NCBI GenBank assembly: GCA_913055815.1
Contig: CAJXKR010000002.1
Coordinates: 1 to 40,282 of the forward strand
Direction of reading: 5' to 3'
DNA length: 40,282 nt
Origin: an uncultured Desulfohalobiaceae bacterium
Lineage (GTDB): Bacteria; Desulfobacterota; Desulfovibrionia; Desulfovibrionales; Desulfothermaceae
Shown here: positions 22,689 through 30,923 of the stretch, in pieces
Numbering within the stretch: position 1 is the first letter of the stretch
Layout: every line of letters starts with the position of its first letter
Program-made: the position numbers and the translations under genes
The notes under the pieces: generated by a model
What the model was told of the DNA's origin: nothing
The model's database searches: none
What the model saw: only the letters and a program-made list of their open reading frames with translations

Positions 22689-25361
22689 ATGAACGACAAT
22701 TCAGTTAATGCAAACAAACAAATCAAATTCTTGCTAAAAACGATCAGAGAAATACCCACGATCCCCTCAGTAGCTGTAAAAGTACTGGAATCAACCGCTT
22801 CCGACGACATTGACATTACCTACCTAGCCAATATTATAGAATCTGATCCGGCACTTAGCTTAAAGATATTGAAACAGGCTAACCGTTCGGGTAACCCTTT
22901 GTCTCAACAAATCAATTCCATCCAACATTCTATCACCTATTTGGGAATGAATACCATCAGGTGTATCTTGTTGGGGATTTTATCCCAGGATTACCTTGGC
23001 AGTCAAAACCTGGACCTCCTGGAGTGGAAAAGACAAATCTGGGCCCATAGCTTGGCATGCGCAGTAGCAGCCCAATTGATAGCTGAGACCACTTATCCTG
23101 ATTTAAAGGATGAAGCCTTCACTGCCGGAATTTTGCACGACATAGGCAAAATAGTTATAATGACCGCGTTACCGGGAAAATATAAAGACATACTTCAGGA
23201 GGACGCTTCTCAGGGAGTTATGTACCAAGAGATGGAACAGGATATTTTTCATTGTGACCATACCCTTGCCGGTAAGTGGCTTGGCCAGAAATGGTCCCTA
23301 CCAGACTATCTTTTGAATACAATTTCTTATCATCATCAGCCAGTAGAATATCTAGACTCTTTGAGAGACAACAAGTATCTGGTCTTGATTCTTAAACTGG
23401 CAAACAATCTTGCACACGAATATTTCCTGGACTTAAAGTGGAACAACCAATTTATTCAAGAATACAAGTACTTAACTAGAGAACTCGAAATTGATCAAGA
23501 AACACTGGATAATATCAGACACAAAATACCTACACTATATTCCCAAAGGGCATATTACTTTGAACTGGAAAACGACTTGTACAAAATTCAGACCCCTTTA
23601 ATCCAGAAAGCCAATCAAAAACTTTCCTCTATCTCCGTGCAACTTGAAAACAAGAAACAAAAACTCCAAGAAAACAACAAGTTGCTTTTCTTTATCAATG
23701 ATCTGGCAATGAATTTATCCAACTCCGGTTCTTTTGACGATGTTTTCTATAACACAGCGAACACTTTTCTGGAATTCCACAAATTCTACGCAGGAGTGAT
23801 ATATATCGTAGATATAGAGAACAGGATGTTGGAAGGACGAACCTGGATACAGAATCAAAGAAGCAAAAAGCTGAACTGCTTTCTGGATAATGAAGGCCTG
23901 CCTATATGGGATCAACAAACAGAAAATTTTCCTACTGGACTAAAAGAAATCCTTTCCTCCTATAAGTCCAGACTGGAATTCCAAACCCCTCAACCTGATT
24001 TATTCAATGATAATATATACTTTAGGCATCCATTCTACATAATTCCTCTAATTTCCAATTCCCACAATATCCGGGGAGAATTTTGTTTTGCACTCAATAA
24101 AAAGGCATTGAACATCAGTAGCGAGGAAAGACAAGGCTTAAAACAAACTTCAAACCTGATAATATCTACCTTTGAAAAACTTAAACTGCAAGAGAACCTG
24201 GAAGTCAAGAATGAAGAATTGAGTTTGACCTTGAACAAAAATCAACAATTGAGCCAGGAGCTAATACAAACCGAGAGGCTAGCTGCGGTGGGACAATTGG
24301 CAGCCGGAGCAGCTCACGAAATTAACAATCCATTGGCTATTATAAATGCCAGGGCGCAACTTATTCACTCCAAGGAAAAAGACGAAAACAAAAAGCAGCA
24401 GTTAAATCAAATAACCGGACAGATAGAGAGAATAAGCGAGATTCTTTCCAATCTTATGGATTTTGCCAGGCCATCTCCTCCCCAATTTACCAAGGCTGAT
24501 ATCACATCTATTATTGACAAGGTACTCAACTTTGTACAACCCAAGCTAGATAAATTTGCTATTCAAACACACAAGGAATATCATCCTGACACCCCAATGA
24601 TTCAGGCTGACATAAATCAATTGGAGCAAGCCTTTTTAAATTTTATTATCAATGCGCAACATTCTATGGAAGAACAAGGGGGCACTTTGCAGATAAGGGT
24701 TTCTCCCTTTAGGAGAAAAAAATATCTAAAAATAACTATTGAAGACACTGGCATCGGAATACCCCCAAAAAATTTGAATAAAATATTCAATCCCTTTTAT
24801 ACCACCAAACAACCGGGAAAAGGAACTGGACTCGGCCTTTCCACCTCTCTTTCCATTATCGAGAACCACTACGGTAAATTGGATATCGACAGCCAGGAAA
24901 ATCATGGCACCTCTGTTACAATTCAATTACCTATAGATTTAGAAGAATTGCGACCGACAAAGGAAAGAATCTCATTACCCAAGCAAAACCAAAGCCAAAA
25001 ATCTCAAATCCTTATTGTGGATGATGAAAAACATATACGAGAGATACTCCACGAAACATTGGCTAACGAAAGCATGGAAATAACCACTTGTGAGAGTGCA
25101 GATCTAGCCCTTAACTACCTGGATGAACAAAACTTCGACCTTATGCTCTTGGATTTGCGTATGCCTGTGTTGGACGGTCTCTCCATGATCAACGAAATCA
25201 AGGAAAAAGAAATAGATCTGCCTATTATCGTGATAACAGGTTTAGCCACCTTTGAAGAAATGGAAGAAGCCCTGGGTAAAGGTGTCTACAAGTGTATAAA
25301 AAAGCCCTTTCATATAAAACATTTGGTCAAAGACATCTACGACGTACTCTCCAATAACTGA
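22689..25361 (+). CDS. Soluble hybrid histidine kinase with HDOD, GAF-like, kinase and receiver domains
   Basis: 890 residues without membrane segments. An HDOD domain (about 15-210; IPTIPSVAVKVLE, ESDPALSLKILKQANR, AGILHDIGKIVI) is followed by a coiled coil, a GAF-like region (about 340-500, starting NSGSFDDVFYNTANTFLEFH), another coiled coil, HisKA with His543 in AAHEINNPL, an ATPase domain (NFIINAQHSMEE, DTGIGIPPKN, GTGLGLSTSLSI) and a C-terminal receiver with Asp822 in LLDLRMPVLDG. The HDOD half keeps HD of the HD superfamily (LHDIG), although HDOD domains usually lack nuclease activity. It is translationally linked to the next ATPase gene, since its TGA overlaps the following ATG. Confidence 0.93.
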   Translation: MNDNSVNANKQIKFLLKTIREIPTIPSVAVKVLESTASDDIDITYLANIIESDPALSLKILKQANRSGNPLSQQINSIQHSITYLGMNTIRCILLGILSQDYLGSQNLDLLEWKRQIWAHSLACAVAAQLIAETTYPDLKDEAFTAGILHDIGKIVIMTALPGKYKDILQEDASQGVMYQEMEQDIFHCDHTLAGKWLGQKWSLPDYLLNTISYHHQPVEYLDSLRDNKYLVLILKLANNLAHEYFLDLKWNNQFIQEYKYLTRELEIDQETLDNIRHKIPTLYSQRAYYFELENDLYKIQTPLIQKANQKLSSISVQLENKKQKLQENNKLLFFINDLAMNLSNSGSFDDVFYNTANTFLEFHKFYAGVIYIVDIENRMLEGRTWIQNQRSKKLNCFLDNEGLPIWDQQTENFPTGLKEILSSYKSRLEFQTPQPDLFNDNIYFRHPFYIIPLISNSHNIRGEFCFALNKKALNISSEERQGLKQTSNLIISTFEKLKLQENLEVKNEELSLTLNKNQQLSQELIQTERLAAVGQLAAGAAHEINNPLAIINARAQLIHSKEKDENKKQQLNQITGQIERISEILSNLMDFARPSPPQFTKADITSIIDKVLNFVQPKLDKFAIQTHKEYHPDTPMIQADINQLEQAFLNFIINAQHSMEEQGGTLQIRVSPFRRKKYLKITIEDTGIGIPPKNLNKIFNPFYTTKQPGKGTGLGLSTSLSIIENHYGKLDIDSQENHGTSVTIQLPIDLEELRPTKERISLPKQNQSQKSQILIVDDEKHIREILHETLANESMEITTCESADLALNYLDEQNFDLMLLDLRMPVLDGLSMINEIKEKEIDLPIIVITGLATFEEMEEALGKGVYKCIKKPFHIKHLVKDIYDVLSNN

Positions 25362-26773
25362 TGGTTGGCACTATGACCCGGATAATTTCGGTAGCAAGCG
25401 GAAAAGGTGGAGTTGGCAAGACTTCGTTTTCCATAAATCTTGCCTTTTCACTATCAAGCTTAGGCAACAGGGTTTGTTTGGTTGATGCGGATTTGGGATT
25501 AGCCAATGTAGATGTATTACTGGATTTATACCCTGAATTCACCCTGGATAATATAATTTTCGACAACACCTCCCTGCAGGAAACCTTGCTGAGCATCGAC
25601 GAAAATCTGGATATTCTTCCCGGAGGATCTGGGATCACCAGTCTGGCCGATCTATCTTCTGAAGAAAGAAACAAATTGGTTCAAAGATTACAAAGACTTC
25701 AGGAATACGAATATATTCTTATTGATAATTCTCCGGGCATCACTGCCGGTGTGATATCCTTTTGTTTAGCTACCAAGGAATTAATCTTGGTTATATCCCC
25801 GGAAGTAACCTCGATTGCGGATGGTTATGCCCTACTAAAGAGTCTGAGGGAAAACGGGCTCAATCTTCCGCCTTTTCTGATTATCAATAAAGTTAACACT
25901 AAAAAGGAAGCCCAAAGAATACTAAACAAACTCAATACTGCTTCCAAAAAATTCCTGGGGTTATCTTTCTTGTTTTTGGGGATTATACCAGAAGATCCTT
26001 GTTTCAAGGCTGAATTGGAACACAATTGTCCAGTAGTAGATTTATATCCCCACAATCCTGCTTCTCAATGCTTTAACAACATTGCAAACAGGCTGCATTC
26101 AAGGCCACACAAGGAACAATTCCGCAGCTCTATTCAAGAATTCTGGGAAAAAACTCTAAATCAATTCAAGAATAGACTGCAGTCAAAAGAATCACACAAA
26201 AAATCTACACCTCCTGCGAAAACCAATGAAAACAAAGAACCACCCAGCAAGAATATTGAAGAACAAATCCGGACAATGAAAGAAACCATACATACCCTTC
26301 TCTCTTTGTCCAATTCCCAGCTTACAAATTATATTGAAAGAATATCACCACTTGACAATTTTTATGGGGATCTTTCGAACTTGTTAAAAAGAATGGAAAC
26401 ACAGCTCCCCCAAAATGTTCCTGCTTGCCGACGTAACGTTGGGATTATATCCAATGACGAAGATATGAAGAAACTGATTCACGATGTGTTAGCCAGTCAT
26501 GGTTTTAACCCGTTGGATTTAAACAATCGCCCGGAAAAAACAAAAGAATCGGACCTAATAATCTACAATTTCGAACGTTTTTTGGATAACGGCAATCAAT
26601 TGAAAATCCTGGACTCAGAAAACAAGATTCCGGTTATTTTTCTATTAGGTATTTACTATTACAATAATCCTCCTGTATTTTTGGAAAAAAAGACAGAAAA
26701 AAAACTAATTCCCGTACCTTTCAATATCAAAACTCTGTTTAATGCTATTAATGACCTGATTGTAGACAGTTAA
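25361..26773 (+). CDS. MinD/FlhG-type ParA ATPase with C-terminal pseudo-receiver domain
   Basis: 470 residues. Residues 5-255 are a MinD/FlhG-like deviant Walker ATPase: SVASGKGGVGKTSFSINLA (P-loop), VDADLGLANVDVLLDL (switch I with LGLANVD as in FlhG), ILIDNSPGI (Walker B; usually DTGAGI or DTPAGI) and LIINKVN. A linker rich in Lys, Glu and Pro (about 265-305) leads to a C-terminal 110-residue region that reads like a receiver fold without its active site: NVGIISNDEDMKKLIHDVLA, then DLIIYNFERF where the phosphoacceptor Asp would be, and LIPVPFNIKTLFNAIND where the conserved Lys-Pro would be. It may position a signalling or flagellar complex. ATG 25361 overlaps the previous stop; ATG 25373 is an alternative. 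Confidence 0.88.
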   Translation: MVGTMTRIISVASGKGGVGKTSFSINLAFSLSSLGNRVCLVDADLGLANVDVLLDLYPEFTLDNIIFDNTSLQETLLSIDENLDILPGGSGITSLADLSSEERNKLVQRLQRLQEYEYILIDNSPGITAGVISFCLATKELILVISPEVTSIADGYALLKSLRENGLNLPPFLIINKVNTKKEAQRILNKLNTASKKFLGLSFLFLGIIPEDPCFKAELEHNCPVVDLYPHNPASQCFNNIANRLHSRPHKEQFRSSIQEFWEKTLNQFKNRLQSKESHKKSTPPAKTNENKEPPSKNIEEQIRTMKETIHTLLSLSNSQLTNYIERISPLDNFYGDLSNLLKRMETQLPQNVPACRRNVGIISNDEDMKKLIHDVLASHGFNPLDLNNRPEKTKESDLIIYNFERFLDNGNQLKILDSENKIPVIFLLGIYYYNNPPVFLEKKTEKKLIPVPFNIKTLFNAINDLIVDS

Positions 26774-26965
26774 GCTATTATAAAACCTAATAAACTTTAA
26801 ACTTGTATTTGTCCTGTTTGAAGTTTTAAACCCCGAAGGGGTTAAATTGCGATTTGTAGCCTGAATAAATTTACAAAACATCTATTTTATATTAGGAAAG
26901 AACAAATATTTTTTTAATTTTATCTTTTGAATAATCCTCCAATCAAACCTAAAGGTATTTCATAA

Positions 26966-28441
26966 ATGGACAAGGAAAACCCAAATATACTGATAGCTGA
27001 GGATGAATACGAACTGAGAGAAATATGCTCTGAAGCCTTGCAAGCTTCCGGATACAATGTTTTTGAAGCCTCAAACGGGATTGAGGCATTGAATATATTG
27101 CAGGAAAAAGATATAGCTTTAGTACTTTCAGATATCCGAATGCCGGAGATGGATGGAATACAGCTCTTGAATCAGATAGTTATGGAGAATATAGATGTAG
27201 ATTTTATAATTATCACCGGCTTCGGCAGCATTGACACTGCAGTGGAAACAATCAAGAAAGGTGCTATTGATTACCTGCCCAAACCATTTAATATAGACCA
27301 CTTGAGACTACAAGTTGATAAAGCTATAAATCAACGCTTGGAGCGGGAAGAAAAAAACATTCTCGATAAGAGAGTCCAGGTCTTAAAATTAAGTCAAGAC
27401 TTGAACAAACATTTGGAACTAAATACATTGCTCGATGAATTCCTTTTTCATATAGAAAAAAATTTTTCACCTTCCAGTACCGGAATATTCCTAAAAGCCG
27501 ATCAAAGCAACGAACTGAAACAGGCCAGGGCAAGTGGAAAATTACTCTATGCCGATTCAACAACACTGAATATTATTCGAAAATTGTGCAAGGAAACAAT
27601 GGAAAAACAGCATTACAAACTGATAGATCCATATACTATAAAAAAAGATGCTTATCTGTACTCACTTTTAAGAGATTCTAAATTGAACTATTCCATGCTA
27701 TTCGCTCCAATCCTAAAACAAGAGGCTTGCTTGGGAGTTGTGGTATTAATGCGCGATAATACAAAGTCCTTTTATACCAATGATGATCTGCAGCTGTTAA
27801 AAGTATTTACTTCCCAGACTGCCTCAGCTATAGAAAATGCCAAGCTATACGGACAATTGCAGGTAATGAATCAAGAGATCATCAGATCTCTCACCCAGGC
27901 TGTGGAAGCCAAAGATATTTATACTCGAGGTCATTCCTATCAAGTAGCAAATTACGCAACCCAATTGGGAAAGAGACTGGGGCTCACATCCGGGGAATTG
28001 AGTCAATTATATTATGCCGGTTTGGTCCACGATATCGGCAAAATCGGCATCCCTGACAACATCTTAAATAAACCCGATACATTAACTCCTGAAGAATATT
28101 CCATTATGAAGAGGCATCCGGAATTGGGGAAGAATATTTTGCTACAGGTCAAAAGCCTGGAAAACATTTTACCCATAATTTATCATCATCACGAATATGT
28201 GGATGGTAATGGGTATCCGGACAAACTCAGGGATTCGCAGATTCCCTTTCTTGCCAAATTAATCAGTTTAGTGGACGCCTTTGATGCCCTGACTTCGGAC
28301 AGGGCCTATAGATATGCACTCTCGGTTCCTGAAGCCTTGAGTATAATACAAGCTAAGGCCGGCCAACAATGGGATACAGAACTAATTGAAATTTGGGTGG
28401 ATATTGTAAACAAGGAAAACCCAAAGGTAAATATCGGATGA
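26966..28441 (+). CDS. Response regulator with HD-GYP cyclic-di-GMP phosphodiesterase domain
   Basis: 491 residues. Receiver domain (about 5-125) with Asp56 in LSDIRMPEMDG and the conserved Lys in LPKPFN. A GAF-like middle (about 140-305) contains YSMLFAPILKQEACLGVVVL. The C-terminal HD-GYP domain has His355-Asp356 in LVHDIGKIGIPDNI, the HHHEYVDGNGYPDKL segment with the GYP triad, and DAFDALTSDRAYR. Such enzymes linearise or fully hydrolyse cyclic-di-GMP. The gene lies 192 bases after the ATPase gene in the same direction; the gap holds a small dyad AACCCC-GAA-GGGGTT (26829-26843). AAAGG precedes the ATG. Confidence 0.94.
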   Translation: MDKENPNILIAEDEYELREICSEALQASGYNVFEASNGIEALNILQEKDIALVLSDIRMPEMDGIQLLNQIVMENIDVDFIIITGFGSIDTAVETIKKGAIDYLPKPFNIDHLRLQVDKAINQRLEREEKNILDKRVQVLKLSQDLNKHLELNTLLDEFLFHIEKNFSPSSTGIFLKADQSNELKQARASGKLLYADSTTLNIIRKLCKETMEKQHYKLIDPYTIKKDAYLYSLLRDSKLNYSMLFAPILKQEACLGVVVLMRDNTKSFYTNDDLQLLKVFTSQTASAIENAKLYGQLQVMNQEIIRSLTQAVEAKDIYTRGHSYQVANYATQLGKRLGLTSGELSQLYYAGLVHDIGKIGIPDNILNKPDTLTPEEYSIMKRHPELGKNILLQVKSLENILPIIYHHHEYVDGNGYPDKLRDSQIPFLAKLISLVDAFDALTSDRAYRYALSVPEALSIIQAKAGQQWDTELIEIWVDIVNKENPKVNIG

Positions 28442-28444
28442 ATT

Positions 28445-28489
28445 TAGGGCATATATCCTTAAACTTAAATATCAGGATGATATGCCCTA
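28445..28489. terminator. Hairpin between convergent genes (possible bidirectional terminator)
   Basis: TAGGGCATAT (28445-28454) and ATATGCCCTA (28480-28489) form a perfect 10-bp outer stem, with ATCCT/AGGAT pairing inside. It sits between the HD-GYP gene and the chemoreceptor gene, which converge here. No clear U-run follows on either strand, so the terminator role is inferred from position. Confidence 0.5.
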
Positions 28490-28513
28490 TAAAAAATCAA
28501 GGCTGCTATGTTC

Positions 28514-30553
28514 TTATTGCATCTGTTTAACTATTTGTTCCAGATCCTGGGCCAATCTATTCAACTCGGAAATGGCCTGCGAAGATTGCTGCATAGTTTC
28601 CGCCGCCTCAGTAGCGGTTCTGTTCACTTCTTCAGTGGATTGATTGACTTGTTCACTTGCAGAGGATTGCTCTTCAGAGGAAGTGGCTATGTTTTGCACC
28701 TGCTCGGCATTTGACTCTGCAAGTCCCACAATCTCCTGCAAGTAATTGCTGGCCTTGCGTGACTGTTCGGACGTCTCTTCCACCGCTTTTTCAGTTTCTG
28801 TCACCTCTTCCACATTCTTTTCCGTACCCGAGGTTATGGAACTTATGGTATTGCCCACTTCCTTGGTTGCCTCCATGGTCTTTTCAGCCAGCTTGCGCAC
28901 TTCGTCCGCCACCACTGCGAATCCCTTTCCGGCTTCTCCGGCACGAGCGGCTTCGATTGCCGCGTTGAGTGCCAGCAGGTTAGTCTGGTCAGCAATGTCG
29001 TTTATCATGTCCATCACCTGGTTTATACCCTGCACATCCTTACTGAGCTGGTCCATGGAACTTTTCACGTTTTGTGTCCTCTGGTTGACACTGTGCATAT
29101 ATTCGGATACCTGGTCCACTATCTCCTTGCCTTCGTTGGCCTTTTTCTTGGTGCTTTCGGATTGTTCCGCCGCGCTGGAGGCATTTCTGGATATTTCCAG
29201 TATGGAGGAATTCATTTGTTCCATGGCCGTGGACACTTCGGAAGCCCGTTTTTGCTGTTCCTCCGCTCCGGTACTGGCTTCTTCTATCTGGGCGGAGAGT
29301 TCCTCTGTAGCACTGGCCAAACGCTCGGAAACATCGTTTGCCTGGCTGGAGAGCTCATACAGTTGGGAGTTCTGTTCCTGGATCTTTTTCTCTTGTTCCT
29401 TTATATCAGTAATATCGGCTATGGTAATAAACACGCTTGCCAGTTCCCCCTTGTCGTCGAACAAGGGTGCTGAATCCACTTGAATATGCTTGATATTGCC
29501 CTTTCTGGTCTCGAATTCGGCCTGTGTGCCCAAAATTGGCCGCCTTTCCTGAATTGTCTTTTCCGTTATAGTAGACCTGGTGGCATCGTTGTAAAAGGCA
29601 AGGCCCGCTTTTTCCCCGATCAACCTCTCCTTGTCGTCTTCTTCCACCAGCATAGCGGCTGCCTTGTTGAATTTTTTGATATAAGCGTTCTGATCCGACC
29701 AAACCAGGGGAGTAGCCATTTCCTCCAAAACTGATTCGTAGTAATTTATGCTCTCCTTTATCTTCTCCGTCATTATGTTGATCTTTTCAGCAAGCTTACC
29801 TATCTCGTCGCTACGATCAATCTGCAGTTTTGCAATATCCAGGTTTCCATCGGCAATACTCTCAGCATGTCTGTCCATGTCAACAATGGGTCTGGAGATA
29901 CGCTTGGCCAGGTAAAAAATTCCCACTGCAATCACGGCAGTTATACCTATCCCGATTAAGGTTATTTTCAAAAACATGGAGACGATGCTATTCCAGACAT
30001 CATTGACATATATTCCTGAAACCAAGACCCATCCCCAGGGTTCGAATTCCTTAACATAGGACAACTTGGGTTCTTCACGGTCCTCGTCGTCGTAATACTG
30101 CCAGTGGTATTCTACAAACCCTGCTCCTTTGTCCTTGGCTACCTCCACCATCTCTTTAATTAAATATTTGCCGTTAGGGTCCTGGAGACCGGAAATATCC
30201 TGGCCCTCTAATTGGGGCTGGTACGGGTGCATTAACATTCTCGGCTTTTTATCGATTATATAAAAATAATTCCGTTCTTTCGGTCCGTACCTGACACCTC
30301 TTATGGCCTCTTGAGCAGAGGCTTTGGCTTTGGCTTCGCTCATCTCACCGTCCTTGGACAATTCATAATAGTGGTTCAGGATAGCCATTTGAGCCTGGGT
30401 CAGATTTTTCACCTTGCTTTTTTTCTCTTGCCATAGTGAATCGTAAACATCCGGAAAATAGACTAAACTCAATACTATCGAAAAGACAGCTATTAGCAGG
30501 ATCATGGTGACAACCAATTGATTCTGAAAACTCTTGAACCGAAAGAGACGCAT
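28514..30553 (-). CDS. Methyl-accepting chemotaxis protein with sCache_2-type sensor and PAS domain
   Basis: 679 residues. TM1 (about 12-32), a periplasmic single-Cache region ([20 protein letters not shown], then [17 protein letters not shown]), TM2 (about 193-213), HAMP ([20 protein letters not shown]), a PAS domain (about 275-390, with [20 protein letters not shown] at its end) and the cytoplasmic signalling hairpin with the near-invariant tip [20 protein letters not shown] and [13 protein letters not shown]. It ends LEQIVKQMQ and so lacks a CheR-binding pentapeptide. The ATG has GGAGGT a few bases upstream. A sigma-54 promoter lies at 30677-30692. No che genes are in the window. Confidence 0.96.
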   Translation of the reverse strand: MRLFRFKSFQNQLVVTMILLIAVFSIVLSLVYFPDVYDSLWQEKKSKVKNLTQAQMAILNHYYELSKDGEMSEAKAKASAQEAIRGVRYGPKERNYFYIIDKKPRMLMHPYQPQLEGQDISGLQDPNGKYLIKEMVEVAKDKGAGFVEYHWQYYDDEDREEPKLSYVKEFEPWGWVLVSGIYVNDVWNSIVSMFLKITLIGIGITAVIAVGIFYLAKRISRPIVDMDRHAESIADGNLDIAKLQIDRSDEIGKLAEKINIMTEKIKESINYYESVLEEMATPLVWSDQNAYIKKFNKAAAMLVEEDDKERLIGEKAGLAFYNDATRSTITEKTIQERRPILGTQAEFETRKGNIKHIQVDSAPLFDDKGELASVFITIADITDIKEQEKKIQEQNSQLYELSSQANDVSERLASATEELSAQIEEASTGAEEQQKRASEVSTAMEQMNSSILEISRNASSAAEQSESTKKKANEGKEIVDQVSEYMHSVNQRTQNVKSSMDQLSKDVQGINQVMDMINDIADQTNLLALNAAIEAARAGEAGKGFAVVADEVRKLAEKTMEATKEVGNTISSITSGTEKNVEEVTETEKAVEETSEQSRKASNYLQEIVGLAESNAEQVQNIATSSEEQSSASEQVNQSTEEVNRTATEAAETMQQSSQAISELNRLAQDLEQIVKQMQ

Positions 30554-30676
30554 ATTACCTCCAAAATTATAAATTATTTTCTGTAACTTAAAGACACACC
30601 CTTATCTTTACACATAAGCACAAGGTCTACAACAACTTTCATTAATGTCAATACTGCAAACATAAATAAACATTGT

Positions 30677-30692
30677 TGCAAACAAGGTGCCA
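30677..30692 (-). promoter_or_regulatory. Sigma-54 promoter of the chemoreceptor gene
   Basis: The minus strand reads TGGCACCTTGTTTGCA, matching TGGCAC-N5-TTGCA with GG-N10-GC spacing. It lies about 125 bases upstream of the chemoreceptor ATG, pointing toward it. The rest of 30554-30923 is AT-rich and shows no gene. Confidence 0.75.
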
Positions 30693-30923
30693 AAATCAAA
30701 AACTAACAAAAACCATTTAATTGCAGCAGGTTAGGTAAAAAAGGATGGAGTCGTAAAATTATATGGGTTTGTTTTTTTCAAGTTCAGCTTGAATCGAGTC
30801 AAACCAAATTTGACAAATAAAGATTAACAAATTCCAGACTGGTAAAGACGTTCCTGAAGGAAATCCAACTCCCCTTCCGTTTTGACCTAACTGAAAACTA
30901 AAGACATTGCCCCATCCCTTGTC

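Noticed and set aside
26821-26850. AACCCC-GAA-GGGGTT dyad as a terminator of the ATPase gene
   Set aside because: Only a 6-bp stem and no U-run follows; mentioned in the neighbouring gene entry only.
28746-29483. Plus-strand open frame of 245 codons rich in Ser and Leu
   Set aside because: Antisense to the conserved signalling domain of the chemoreceptor; a compositional shadow.
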